From Exophiala sp. HKRS030 (lineage: Eukaryota; Ascomycota; Eurotiomycetes; Chaetothyriales; Herpotrichiellaceae), in contig JAHWDD010000004.1 in assembly GCA_023897205.1 (NCBI GenBank), positions 682,001 to 746,000 of the forward strand: a DNA stretch of 64,000 bases, written 5' to 3'. This document shows, in pieces, positions 1 through 10,874 of the stretch. The translations under genes and the position numbers were made by a program. A model generated the notes under the pieces. The model saw nothing but the letters and a program-made list of their open reading frames with translations, had not been told where the DNA came from and did no database searches. Position 1 is the stretch's first letter, and every line of letters starts with the position of its first letter.

Positions 1-622
1 TTTGGGAACTTCGGTACCGCTGTCGCCGTATTCATCAGAGTCACAGACACAGCTCCAGGATTTCCCACCAGACCTGTACATACTGCGCCGGTTGGACAGC
101 ATCCTATTTTCCCACTGACGTCTGGTGTGCAGTAAGTGTCAACTGGACAGCAGATGGCTTGATCAGAGCAACCACTATAACCTGCAGGGCATCCGGAATG
201 CCTTCTTTCCACGCCTGGATACATGTATTGGTAGTTATTGATGGCCAGGACGGTAGATCCGGTGCGAATAGAGGTTGCCAACGTCGTTGTAGCAGTTGGT
301 CCTGGTTGGGAGGGATATGCTGCAGAGTCTACGGTTAGCATGATCAAACATTTTGAAGGTGGTGCCGCTCACGAATCTCAGATCGAACAGTCAACAGCTG
401 ACGTGTATGGACATGGCCCAAGCTAGATCTCGGGTGTCCGCCTTGCCATAGATGTGGACTGCCAAATGGACGTCGTGTCCAGGGCGGCGAGGTTGGTGCC
501 TGGTAGTCGACGACCGTGGTCGTGGAATGGATGGTTGTCGTTGAGTCTGTGGGCTTAGACTCGGCAGCCAAAGAGATCGATAGCGCCAGACAAATGATGA
601 CGAGAAGACATGTTTTCATCAT
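1..622 (-). CDS. Secreted Cys-rich protein, partial (runs off the window edge)
   Basis: The start at 622 (second Met at 619) opens a signal peptide: a short basic N-terminus, a hydrophobic stretch containing LLVIICLALSISLA, then AES. A Thr/Ser-rich segment follows. I place one intron at 320-372 (GTGAGC donor, GCTAACC branch, CTGCAG acceptor, 53 nt), which joins the frames exactly. Exon 2 continues to base 1 and carries closely spaced cysteines (GCPAGYSGCSDQAICCPVD, then CCPTGAVC), a pattern common in fungal extracellular or GPI-anchored Cys-rich proteins. The C-terminus is outside the window, so a GPI signal cannot be checked. The function is unknown; cell-wall or secreted protein is an inference from the signal peptide and cysteine spacing. 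Confidence 0.7.
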
Positions 623-1685
623 TGTGATCAGGGCTTGTGCCACTTTGTGGTAGGTCGAGAGCAGATTTGTACTGACCAAAGGTAAAAAAAATCGCAATAA
701 TTGACTGTGATCGTCCAATGCCAGGGTTGAAGGAAGATGAGTGCTGATATGGAGAAAGGAAAATCTAACTAGGAATGTTTTATATTGCAAAGATGGACGA
801 TCTTTTTTTCACGGAAAGGGTGTCAGGTTGGCGGGAAGGAGAAGAAAAGAGCCCCGGCATGGTTTGGATTGATTGAATGGTCAGTGACAGTGAATGCGCA
901 TGATCAAAGACTGGTGAAGCAGAGTCATTGGATCTTATTGGGCTGAGTTTCATTTTGGGAGCGCAGATAAACGGCCGTGAATGGTCTCAGTGCCATGAGA
1001 CAATCCGATGTGTCCAAGGAGTGACCTGAGGTTAGGATGGCGTCTGATCCAGAGCCATTTTCACAGTCGGTGCCTCGACACCACGGAAAGCGACAGGTGG
1101 TGGGGATCGTCAAGGTGGTGATAATACTCGGGAATCGCTCAAGCAGCCACGGCTCTACATTATTCGGGGACGGTTTGAATCTAGGTTAAAATAGGATATC
1201 GTCTATTTGTCCAGACAATCATCTAGTATCGCATGTCAACTTCATGACTTTATGTGTTGACGGTAAACGAATAGAACACAGTGACATTACCCAACAGGGC
1301 ATACGGGGTGTTGCTACCGTCACACTTGATATGACTCAACGGCACAATGAATAGATGTGGTCTACTTCGAGTGTCACTGAACAATCAGAAGTGTGTCATA
1401 TATAAATTCGTCTGGCGTTAAACCCGACCTTGCCAAAGTTGTAACGCCTGACTTCCTAACGATGCCTTGATGTGGTGCGCCGCAGTTTAAGACAATTGTC
1501 TACACCGAGCAATTCGTGGCACAGCCCAGCAGTCTGCTAAGGGTTGTCTGAGGGCTCAAGCCAACCTGGATCGTTTTCTGCTAGTGAAATCCATGCTTCC
1601 CGCGAAATTGTTTTAAGAGAACGAGTGCCTTTGAAACAATTTAGACAGTCAGAGCATAGAGGAACACTTTCCGGCTTCACAAGTG
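623..1685. other. Intergenic, no supported gene
   Basis: Only short reading frames without coding character are present. The stretch next to 622 is presumably the promoter of the secreted-protein gene. I see no RNA gene, repeat or mobile element. Confidence 0.5.
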
Positions 1686-2013
1686 TCAAGACGAGGTTCT
1701 GCCACGTTGTTCCTCTTCCGGCCTGCTTGCTTCTGTGGACGTTCCCGCAGAAGCATCATCAGTGTTGGAGTTTTGTTCTGTCCCGATTGTAGGATTGTTC
1801 GTACTGGCTTGTGGACCACTTTCTGGTCTCTGTGCAGACAAGGTAATTAGCTCAGGGTCACAGTTTGGACTCGTGTTTATGGGGATGTCATAAGTATGCC
1901 GCAGGCTGAATTGCACATACTCTGGATGTCTCTCCATTGGTGGTAGGTCGACGACGAGAATATGATCGTAATCGCGGTGGATATTGAGATGGGTTTAGGC
2001 GGTCGCCGTTCAT
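1686..2013 (-). CDS. Small hypothetical protein, two exons (weak)
   Basis: This is a possible 78-residue protein. Exon 1 is 1921-2013 and starts MNGDRLNPSQYPPRLRSYSR. The intron at 1830-1920 has a GTATGT donor and a GCACAG acceptor. Exon 2 is 1686-1829 and encodes a hydrophilic Pro/Ser/Thr/Glu-rich tail ending RGRTSS. The splice keeps frame and the composition looks like a disordered protein, but there is no recognisable domain. It lies 230 bp downstream of the ATE1 stop on the same strand, so it could also be ATE1 3'UTR sequence. No function is proposed. Confidence 0.33.
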
Positions 2014-2245
2014 CTTGTCTATTATCTCCAGGTGCTAAGTGACTTTGGTTGAATATTAGAGGGTTTCTTGGCCAAAGCTTTGTTTCATGCCGGGATATTG
2101 TGTACGGAAAGAAGTATACCTGGGCAGCTGGTACCAATTTATAGTACATGAGATCCTGACATGTTGTGTGAGTCCAAAAAAGTGACAAGCTCTTTGTGAG
2201 ATGCGTCATTGGTAACACAAGATTCTTCGACTTCGACAGCGTCAC

Positions 2246-4118
2246 TCAAAACAATCGTAGTGCAGAATTCTCAAGGAGCTTTGGTCCTGTTGCTGCAATG
2301 ACTTCAGCAGCAATCCCTTTGATGGAACCAGGGTCATCGATCTTCGACTCCTCCCATCCGCGCAGGTCCTGTCACTGTCAGTGTCTGAGAAAAGAAGCCT
2401 TGAGTATGCTATTCACCTCCAAATCGATGAGTGCATCTCTGACGACCAATTTCCAATGGTCCAGATCTAACTTCTCCACCTCGTCTTTAGTCAGGACGCC
2501 AGGAATTTTGTAATCGAACAAAGATCCTTCGGGGATTTCTGCATCTTCTTCATCACTGGCGGGATCGTCTAGCTCTAGGTCCTTGTCGTCTGCGAATACT
2601 TGTGATCTTTCCTTTGTGGTTTCTGGCGCCTTGTTGGCCGATTCGTCGACTGAGATTTGTTCGTCCTGCGGCTTTTCTGTATTGTGGGAAGTCTTTGCAT
2701 GGCCTGATGGAGAAAAGTACTTGTTCTGGTCCAGTTTGCGACGATAATTTTCGTCGAGCAAGTTCCATTCAAGGTTTTCAGGATCTCATTCCAAGTCAGG
2801 TAACCTCCAAGACGTAGCGGCAAAGAGGCTTACCAAGTAAGAAGCTAGGTGCGAAAGTACCCTTGTATCGCATTTTAATACAAGAATGGATGTAATAGCC
2901 TTGACAGTGTTAAGCACAAATCAGGTTATATAGTAGAACAACATACCCATATAATAATACTCATAACCCGCTGCGAGGGCAAGTTCAATCTCACGAAGAG
3001 CGCTAATTTTGCCAAAATCCCAGTGAGAGTATGAAGGGTCATAACTAGAAAATCAGTGGATGGATATAACTTCATGCAAACGTAGGCAACTCACAATAGA
3101 TAGACAGAGCTCACAGCATGTGGTAGTAGATCTAGAACGCCAACTGCAACCAATTTACCATCAAGACGATAGCATTGGTGATAGGACCCAAGCTTGAGGG
3201 TCTTGCCATCGATCCGTAAAGTTTTCCTGTCCAGGCCTGAACAGAGAAAGCGTTTGAAATCTGCCACTTGCCATCGAGATGCAGGATCTTTGTGTATTTG
3301 AAGCTGATACTGGCAAAAGACCTCATACCTGATCACGTTCAGAGTGCTATTTATAGAACGTGAAGAGGCCTTACTTCTCCTTGGTGAAGCCATCACTCTC
3401 GAGATTGACCTGGAACTTGTGTGCTGGCTCGATGGGCTTGGATGTCTTCTTGCCCACTGGACGCTTGATATTGCTATATTCGGCTTTATGCACTGCGGAT
3501 TCCAAATCAAAGACACCTCTCAATCGACGTTTATCCCTGACAGGGTCAGTCGGGGAGTCAGGAAATTGGCAGTGATCAAGACAAACTCCCTGCTTTGAGG
3601 ACACAGCATGGCGGCCTTTTGTTTATACTCTGGTCCCAATATAAATTGATTTAATCGATTGATTGGTTTTCTCTGATCCTTGCTTGGCTTGAAATCGGCA
3701 GCCTTCAATCTAGGGATGATTAATACCAGTAAATCAGCCCGTGATGAACGGCGTTACCTGATCGTATAATGAGGACAACAAGATCTCAGGAGATCCGGCT
3801 TGTAGTATAATGTGCCTGATCGTCTCCAGCCCCTGTCCATCAAATATTGATAGTGATCAACTCGCATGTTATCGCTTGACATGTAAAACATTGAATCTGG
3901 GACGACGTGAGTAAGTGTGATGCTTTTGGGGATTCATCACAACATACTGCCAGAGGATGTTTTGCAGTAACCACATTGACTCCGTCTTTGGTAGCCTGCA
4001 CGGGCCGACGATTAGTTAGCGTTCAGCCTTGCGGTGAGATCAAACAAGCTAGGGCGAAGTGTTTGACGCAAAACCAGAACCTACCAAGAGGCTTCAGGAC
4101 TGTTATGTCGTCCCTCAT
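2246..4118 (-). CDS. ATE1: Arginyl-tRNA--protein transferase (N-end rule)
   Basis: ATE1 transfers Arg from Arg-tRNA to N-terminal Asp, Glu or oxidised Cys, marking proteins for the Arg/N-degron pathway. Ten exons join in frame: 4085-4118, 3948-3995, 3758-3896, 3587-3709, 3375-3536, 3095-3328, 2947-3044, 2834-2899, 2417-2784 and 2246-2368. They give 464 residues, and all introns are 46-89 nt. The family marks are visible: the N-terminal CGYC (residues 19-22) and a following CC pair of the Fe-S/regulatory region, then [11 protein letters not shown] (216-226), [13 protein letters not shown] and [13 protein letters not shown] of the GNAT-like catalytic part. A hydrophilic acidic tail of about 160 residues follows the conserved core. 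The start was chosen at 4118 because a 34-nt first exon splices into the conserved CGYC exon. No frame break. Confidence 0.95.
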
Positions 4119-4785
4119 GATGACTGTCGGTTCAAGTGGGCGAACCTGCAGACAGCTTGGGTGCCTCCTGAATCAAGGAGAATCACAGATGTCCAATTAT
4201 CCGATCACACGACAGTTTCGGTGGTTGGTAAGACAGCCTGAAGTGAAAGTTGAGGTTGAGGTGCATATGATGTCACCTGACCAGCCAGGCGGATATGACG
4301 AATTCGAATTAGGTATCAAGACAACAAGGCCCTGGTTCAACGACGGTACATCAGCGTGGGATACAATGCACGCGACAAGGTCGAGGCAGCCAATGGATGA
4401 CAGATTGTCATGGATGAACAGGGTTGTAGCGGGAAAGTGTGTTTTGCGAAGGCGTCGGGCGAGTCCCCACAGGTGGGATTGCCGGCAAACTCGCGTGAGC
4501 AAGGGGAAACGGGGAAGGAAAAAATGAAAAAGAGGAGTGGGGAGAATGTCAAAATGTGAGAGCGAAAGGGCAGATGCAAGGAATGCAAGGAGGCTAGGTC
4601 AACAAGGTGGTCAAGTCGAGTTCAGGCTGATGGACAGCGAAGGGATTCAAGGGAGGGAGGAGATGGAAGTTTAGACCAGTATAAACGTTGAAACAGGCAC
4701 GTGGCTCAGGATCGTGTGCTTCGAGGTGCAACAATAGCAGCCTTAGCAATCTTGGAATGCATGGAAGAAACTAGTCAAGAAACTA

Positions 4786-4840
4786 CCCAATACCTACTAG
4801 GTAGGTAATACCTAATACCCAATACCTAGTACTTACTTAC
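4786..4840. repeat. Degenerate AATACCT/TACCTAG short repeat patch
   Basis: Several near copies of AATACCT and its inverse AGGTA occur in about 55 bp, giving short direct and inverted repeats. It lies upstream of ATE1 in non-coding DNA. Confidence 0.6.
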
Positions 4841-5357
4841 TTTGTACGGAGCTAGTCAACTAACTCAACGCAGCTAGGCCACGAACCAGAAACGCAGCAG
4901 TAGCAAGTATGGAGTACCACCTAATAATTAATTGACTAGTTAGATGGTGACCGCTGAAGCCTGATGGGGACTTCCCCCGGGCCCTTGAGCTTCCTATTTC
5001 TTAACCAAGGTGTCACTTGACATTTTGGCTGTGGGCACTGGGCGCTGGGCAAAGGGCACTCCTGACTGGATGCCGAAGAACCTGCCAGTCATGCTTGTTC
5101 TGATCGCTAAGAAATCAAGATTCTCAAAGGCGGGTTTGTCACTTGTGTGACTTGCAGGTTTGTATTTAATTCCCCTCAAGTGTCCACAAGTACCTGGAGT
5201 TTAGTAGTTTAGGAGTGCCTGAGTTAAACTAATTCAAGGTTCTTCGGACTCGTGCTCGTGCTCGTAAAGTGGTGCCGAGTGACGCCCGGTGCCAAATTCC
5301 CGTGCAACTTGGGTCGACTTGCGGTGTACGCTGTATTAAGTGAGACAGTATTGTGTA

Positions 5358-5384
5358 TGGTGTACGGTGTACGTACGGTGTACC
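5358..5384. repeat. GGTGTACG short direct repeats
   Basis: Three copies of GGTGTAC occur in 27 bp, separated by 1-5 bp. Non-coding. Confidence 0.6.
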
Positions 5385-5603
5385 TGACACTAAAACTAAC
5401 CAAGGCCGACGGGAGATGAGGGTCGAGGGTACCCTTTAGAGGGCAATCGTGCCAATGGTGCCGGGCAGCTGCAGCCCAAATGCCTAGCTCTCCCGCCTGT
5501 AAATCCTTAGGATATCCCAACTCTGTAAGCTGGACGGATAGGTAGCTTGTACTGTAGTCTGTAGGTGGGCATGCCACGCTCCGCCCATGTCACCCACCGA
5601 GTC

Positions 5604-5630
5604 CAGAGTGCAGAGTGCAGAGTGCAGAGT
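5604..5630. repeat. Tandem 7-bp repeat CAGAGTG, 3.9 copies
   Basis: Three perfect CAGAGTG units plus a partial fourth lie in the non-coding spacer. Confidence 0.85.
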
Positions 5631-6250
5631 CCTGACCAGTGACCACCACCACCTGGGCCACCGTCACTTCTCTTTCCGCAATCCACTTTTAGTCTCCAAG
5701 TCAAGTTAAACCTCCCGGGTTGGCATTTGCCATTTGGTACTCCGTACTTCCACCACCCACCACCACTAGTTACTACCACTACCACCACCACCCCAACTCG
5801 GTCGGTACTAAGCAGTCCTGAGTCCTACCTACCCTACCACCTACCACCTTCCAAAGAAAAAAAAAACCTACAAATCATGGCTTCACCCATTTCCAAAAGA
5901 CTTCACACGTCCAACCCCATCCCTCAGGCCCGTTTCACACGGGACTGAAGGCCTTTGTTTTCATCTTGCGCTCTACCGCAAAACCAACCCTCACTGCCTT
6001 CATCATGGGTCATCTTTGATCGTATCCCTCATATTTCCCTCCTACCTCGACCGCCTCGACCGCCTGGATTACCTTCTACACCCTCCTCCTCTTCCGGAGA
6101 CACTTGGAGATAGCATTCCTCGTCCTGCTCACCTTTTAAAACTTCACATACATTCCCGCTTTTTATCTCTTTGGGGAGGCTACAAGACAGAGACGGAACG
6201 AGTCCTGGTGTCTTTCTACTGCTACCTCACCACCACACACTCTCTCAGTC

Positions 6251-6778
6251 ATGGCTAAGCAGTACCCCATGACTTCTCGCAGCGGTACTGACAACCAACG
6301 TACGAACCCACATTCCATGTCAATTTGATTCAAAGCTGACAGTTCTGCAGGTTACGGATCCAAAGGCGAAAGACTGGTTGCGGGGGTAGTCCCACTTTCT
6401 TCAGACAAGAGCCGCGTTCTCCTGATTCAGTCCACGAGAAGAAACGGCTGGGTCCTGCCCAAAGGTGGTTGGGAACTTGACGAAGCCACAGCATCTGCAG
6501 CTGCATGCCGAGAAGCGTGGGAAGAAGCTGGCATCATCTGCAAAGTCGACAAAGATCTCGGTCATATCCCAGACACGAGACCTACGGGTGCTGTAACCAA
6601 GAATGCTCCCAAAGCCAGCTACCACTTCTTCGAAGCTACCGTCACCGAAGAGCGCTCAGAATGGCCAGAACGGCACAAACGCAGTCGACAGTGGTACAGT
6701 TACACCCAAGCAGTCCAACTCTTGACTGCTCGTCCTGAGTTGTTGGAGGCCCTGAGGAGGAGTTCGGTCAAGAGGTGA
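6251..6778 (+). CDS. Diphosphoinositol polyphosphate phosphohydrolase, Nudix family (Aps1/Ddp1-like)
   Basis: Two exons, 6251-6284 and 6351-6778, with a 66-nt intron (GTACTG donor, CTGCAG acceptor), give 153 residues, the usual size of the DIPP family. The Nudix box is complete at residues 50-72: Gly50, Glu56, Arg64, Glu65, Glu68, Glu69 and Gly71 fit GX5EX7REUXEEXGU. The preceding VLPKGGWE is typical of DIPPs. Known relatives hydrolyse diphosphoinositol polyphosphates (InsP7/InsP8) and diadenosine polyphosphates, linking to phosphate and stress signalling. Substrate choice here is inferred from family resemblance only. The short first exon carries the start MAKQYPMTSRSG. Confidence 0.92.
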
Positions 6779-7575
6779 AAACCCGGTGCCGAAATATCAT
6801 CCTCATCCCTCATAACGATGCCGTCGCCACATGCTGTGCAGCATGGCGCAGCATGGCCGACGGCTACTTCAGTGTTGATTAGATTTGCCTCTTGATATCC
6901 ATATCGAGCTTTTGATATGGTGTAACCGCCATGTGAGAGCTCCTATCGCTCTCCGTGGGGCAGGTTCAGAGCAGTAATAGACCATCAAAATTTGCCCTCG
7001 TCAAGTTTCTTCAGTCCCAAGTTGTTCTTCTGATTTTGAGACACAACTGCCCAAGTGTTGGGAAACTGACCAAGGTAGCCAGCTGCTCAATGGGTTTATC
7101 CTTACTCCTGGCTACAACCATACTGGTGAGTTCTTGTAAAGGCGGGCCGAACGGTTCCAATATCGAGTGACAATGGTCGTCGGCGACTCGTATAGCGAAG
7201 CCATGAGGCATCACAACAACCTCGAGCACTATCTGCCGATATGCAGAATAAATCCGAATGGAGACACGACCCCACGCTAAAGGGGATCAAAAAGATGAGA
7301 TCAGTCAGATGGAGTTGCGTACATAACTGGCTCGAAATTCATGTCTTTTTCTTATGTACAATCGTTTGACCTTCGAGCCTCAGACTTTCTTCAAAGTGTG
7401 CATGTGCCACCCTTTCAGAGCACAGTCCATGTAGCTAGCTTCTGGCTCAACTCGAAACGCTTCATGCACTCCCCGCAAGCTCAGTCTTCGCGCCTACTGT
7501 CGAGGCTTTAGCAACTCCCTCCTTCTAATCAACAACTCCACATAATACTCCGCAGTCTCAATTCGGGCGCCCAAT
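6779..7575. other. Convergent intergenic region
   Basis: This lies between the 3' ends of the Nudix gene and COX12. Only short frames without coding character are present. Confidence 0.5.
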
Positions 7576-8170
7576 CTAATGTTCCAAGTCGACTGGGAAA
7601 TTGCCGGCTTCGCGTTGATCGTTCCATCGGGTGACCCAGGAGTTGGGGCAAAGTGATCGGTAGGCGAGGTAGAACTGTCAAATTCGAGAGAGTGAGCTTT
7701 TCATAGCTTCCAAGTGGTTGAGATGCAGAGGAAGTCCTTGTGTATATGTAGAATCGGTCTGCAGAGGGAAAAGATGTGGGAGAAGGCGTGGATTTCGCGG
7801 GTCCTTACCTGTCTGCATGGCTTAAAGTCCTCACCCTTGGCTAGGATGCATTTGTGATAATCGACATAGTTTTGCCAGCAGTGCTTAGTCCTGTGAGATT
7901 GGTGCTCGTCAGTCAAACTGATTTCAGGTCGTAAAGATCGGCTGGTACTCTGGTCTTCGACTGCGGTTTTGCATGGGCTCATGTGGGTTACATACTGGTT
8001 CTGATTGGGGAATCGAGCATCATATCCAGCTATAGCACGAAGACATCGTCAGTAAACCTCCTTGGTCCAGAGTCGTATCGTGAATCTCTTCTCGTACCGG
8101 TAACAAACTTAAAGGGCTTGGTGACGTTTCCTCCGAGCTCTTCGGGGTCGGGCAATTCGATTTGAGGCAT
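7576..8170 (-). CDS. COX12: Cytochrome c oxidase subunit 6b (Cox12)
   Basis: Cox12 is a small complex IV subunit in the mitochondrial intermembrane space. Four exons (8098-8170, 7996-8029, 7809-7890, 7576-7674) give 95 residues. The twin-cysteine motif is exact: Cys40-X9-Cys50 and Cys61-X10-Cys72, the CX9C/CX10C arrangement of COX6B, inside the family words TKHCWQNYVDYHKC and GEDFKPCRQFYLAYRSLCP. The C-terminus (WVTRWNDQREAGNFP) is also conserved. Import is expected through the Mia40 disulfide relay, as for other twin-CX9C proteins. Introns are 68, 105 and 134 nt. The only in-frame Met before the conserved core is the start at 8170. Confidence 0.95.
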
Positions 8171-9331
8171 GGCGGCGGTGGTCGGAACGTGTCGAGGAGC
8201 TGGAGTAGGACAAGTGGATGATTTAGTATCGAAGATCGGACGCTGAGAAAGAGGTTGTCAAGCTTCAAATCGGCAAAGACGTAGAGAGGTGCAGTTGAAC
8301 TTGCGGGTGGTCTGAGGGACGAGGTGCAGGAATACGCCAAGAAAAGACGTCACGTGAGATGTATCCTCGTTCTGAACCTCACCTGTGCTGTTACAACCCC
8401 AAATCCAAAACTCGTTGTGCAGTATCGACGACGCCATCTTCGAGTAATCGACATTCGGAGTGTACACAGCAAGAGATTTTCTACAGATAGACATCGCCTT
8501 GCCATTTGCTCATACTATGCATGATCTTTTCTCCCTCTGATCTCAAAGATCTCCTTTTGTTGCTGTCAATGTTCATGTCATGACTTCTATCATGACCCGT
8601 TCATGTATTTGTCCACCGCTTTTCGCCATCCGCATACCATATGTTATTGCGCTGCTCAAGCGACAGCTGTACCGAGAGTCTGAGGATGCGTTCTGTTTCA
8701 GTGCAATCTAATCAGGTCATAATCCTGCCTTCTCGTCACCCTCCAGCTTGATTATATCGATTTTTAAAACCTCGGATGGGCCGACAACAATTACTTCGAA
8801 GAAATTGGATCCCAAAATTCCTCCCATCTTATTTCGAGTCTGGTCGTGAGCCCTAACACGGCGGCATATGTATCCGATGGGATAGGCTGATATGCGAGCT
8901 ATGTCCCTTGCAGAAAATTACCGTATCTGGTAGTACTCATACTTGACAAAGTGCATTCTAGATGAGTGGATTAGTCATGCGGCTATATGCCTGGGCCATT
9001 CTCGTATATCAAACATCAAATCCAGAAGACTGTTCGCTGGAAAAGGTAAGTGAGCCGCCTCCATACCACCGTCAGCCTTCGTGCTATGTCGTATGTAAGC
9101 GCATTAACAATGCCGGCTCGGTAAGCAATACGTCCTACCGTCGAATCTATCAACAGTATAATGGGAATAACAGATGGATTCAATGGATTCAATGTCACAT
9201 ACAATATAAGCCGTCCTAGGGCTCGGGTATAAAGTTCTGCTATGTCGCTCTATTCGCATTTCTCCTCTTCCAATTTCATCTCACTTTGATGACAACGGCG
9301 CTTCCTTATTCGACCGAGACTTGAATTGACT
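8171..9331. other. Divergent intergenic region COX12 / NmrA-like gene
   Basis: Short frames only; presumed promoters of both genes. Nothing else recognised. Confidence 0.5.
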
Positions 9332-10282
9332 ATGGCAGAGATATCAGTCCTCTTGATTGGTGCCAGTGGTGTTCTCGGGAAGCCACTTCTAGACGAGTTG
9401 GTGCGACAACGTGATCAATTCAAACGCATTGCAATTCTCGCAACCCCAGACCGAGTTGCCAAGTTCAAGGATATTGGCGTTGAGGTTATTTCGGGTTCTC
9501 TTTACGACAAAAGTTCATATGAAGGTGATTTGACTCTTGTCCTCGTCAAAGATCATGTAAATCTCACGTCTTTGATAGGCTTCACGCATGTCATTTCGGC
9601 AGTCGGCAACGCTTTGATGATTCTGCAGCCAGCTATCATCGAGGCTGCCGTGGCTGCTGGCATCAAGCATTTCTACGCTTCGGAATGGAACAGCGATATC
9701 GCGCAACGCGAGATCCAGAACATGCGATACTTCAGGGACAAACAGGCTGTCAGATCCTACCTGCGAGCCAAGGCAGCACAAAACCCAGCGTTTCAGTATA
9801 CACTTGTAGTGACGGGGATTTTCACTGAGTGGGCACTCGACGACTTCTACGGATTCGATCACCAGGCACTTACCGCACGACTCTATGGCAAACCCGGCGG
9901 GAGAATTGGAGTCACAAGTATACCCGATATCGCACGGTACACCATCGACTCATTGCACATACCATTTGAAGGGTCCGAGCGGACACTGAGAGTGCAAGGC
10001 TGGACAGGCAAGATCGAAGAGTTGATTGCTGAATTGGAGAAGGCCAGGAGAGTGAAGTACGAGATCACTTGGGTTGACCCGTCAGAGGCTAGAGAGTTGG
10101 AGGAACAAGCCAGATCAAGAGGTGAGGACTGGCCTGAGATGCAGTATAGTATCAAGACGCTGTTGGCGAGTGGGTATGGTGTCGCAGACGGAGTCGGACC
10201 TTTAGATAATGCCTTGTTCAACTTTACACCCGAGGCCCCGAAGGAGACATTCGAGAGGGTATTCAAGGTCGGATCAAAGTAA
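9332..10282 (+). CDS. NmrA-like / isoflavone-reductase-like NAD(P)-binding protein
   Basis: A single-exon gene of 316 residues. The N-terminus AEISVLLIGASGVLGKPLL has the GxSGxxG dinucleotide-binding loop (residues 10-16) after beta-strand 1. Later blocks (IIEAAVAAGIKHFYASEWN, then VVTGIFTEWALDDF and IGVTSIPDIARYTI) follow the atypical short-chain dehydrogenase fold of NmrA/PCBER relatives. Members are either redox-sensing regulators or reductases of secondary metabolites, and the substrate cannot be told from sequence. The ATG at 9332 is the first in-frame Met after a TTG. The next gene on the same strand is an amidohydrolase 590 bp downstream; a shared role is only a guess. Confidence 0.87.
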   Translation: MAEISVLLIGASGVLGKPLLDELVRQRDQFKRIAILATPDRVAKFKDIGVEVISGSLYDKSSYEGDLTLVLVKDHVNLTSLIGFTHVISAVGNALMILQPAIIEAAVAAGIKHFYASEWNSDIAQREIQNMRYFRDKQAVRSYLRAKAAQNPAFQYTLVVTGIFTEWALDDFYGFDHQALTARLYGKPGGRIGVTSIPDIARYTIDSLHIPFEGSERTLRVQGWTGKIEELIAELEKARRVKYEITWVDPSEARELEEQARSRGEDWPEMQYSIKTLLASGYGVADGVGPLDNALFNFTPEAPKETFERVFKVGSK

Positions 10283-10874
10283 TCCGCCGGGCTTGAGGTC
10301 CGTCAAGTGAAAAGATGATCAAGCAAGCGTGAAAGCATCCTAGGAAGTTCAGAGACATTCAACGGTCACTGTGAAGGGAGCATCTCCTTCCCTTGCTCTG
10401 AGGCATTCATTATGCTTTGACACGTGGGGTGAGAAGATCATAGCCCCTGTTAATACTCGCTTTCAGCTACCACTTGGCCCTGCTAGCAGGCCACGTAAGG
10501 CGACGGTCCAAAAGCAGGAAGCAGATCGTTGACCAAGGCGTTAGTTTATGGAGGAATGTTGCCCCGTGTTCACCTCGGGCAGACCATGTCAGACTACAAG
10601 GCATCGGCAAGATTACTGAACACAATTGATTGGTATCCAAATAACGGTGCTGCTGACCGGAAGCTCGTCATTCTCTACTCGATGGAACATTGCAACTACG
10701 GATTTACACATGGATCGTGGGCACGGAGCGAAGACTAATCAGATTTCGACTTTTGACAAAATCAAATTGTGAAGTATTAAGGTAGGGGAAATCAGCCTTG
10801 AAGGCATATGTCGACCTAGTATATGCTGTCTCTTTGTCATCAATGTATGAATCATTGAAATTTGGTCTATAGTC
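10283..10874. other. Intergenic region upstream of the amidohydrolase
   Basis: No coding evidence. Presumed terminator of the NmrA-like gene and promoter of the amidohydrolase. Confidence 0.45.

Larger units (their letters stand above)
4119..6250. other. Long divergent spacer between ATE1 and the Nudix gene
   Basis: This 2.1-kb stretch has no convincing coding frame. It holds several short repeats (listed separately): an AATACCT-rich patch near 4786-4840, GGTGTACG copies near 5358-5384, a 7-bp tandem repeat at 5604-5630 and a CCA/CCT-rich tract at 5748-5850. The pyrimidine-rich segment just before 6251 looks like promoter/5'UTR of the Nudix gene. Confidence 0.5.

Noticed and set aside
4197..4588. 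Open frames on both strands upstream of ATE1
   Set aside because: Overlapping frames with no coding character; ATE1 first exon is well supported downstream.
8258..8494. 78-codon minus-strand frame upstream of COX12
   Set aside because: No domain; most likely 5' leader or promoter of COX12.
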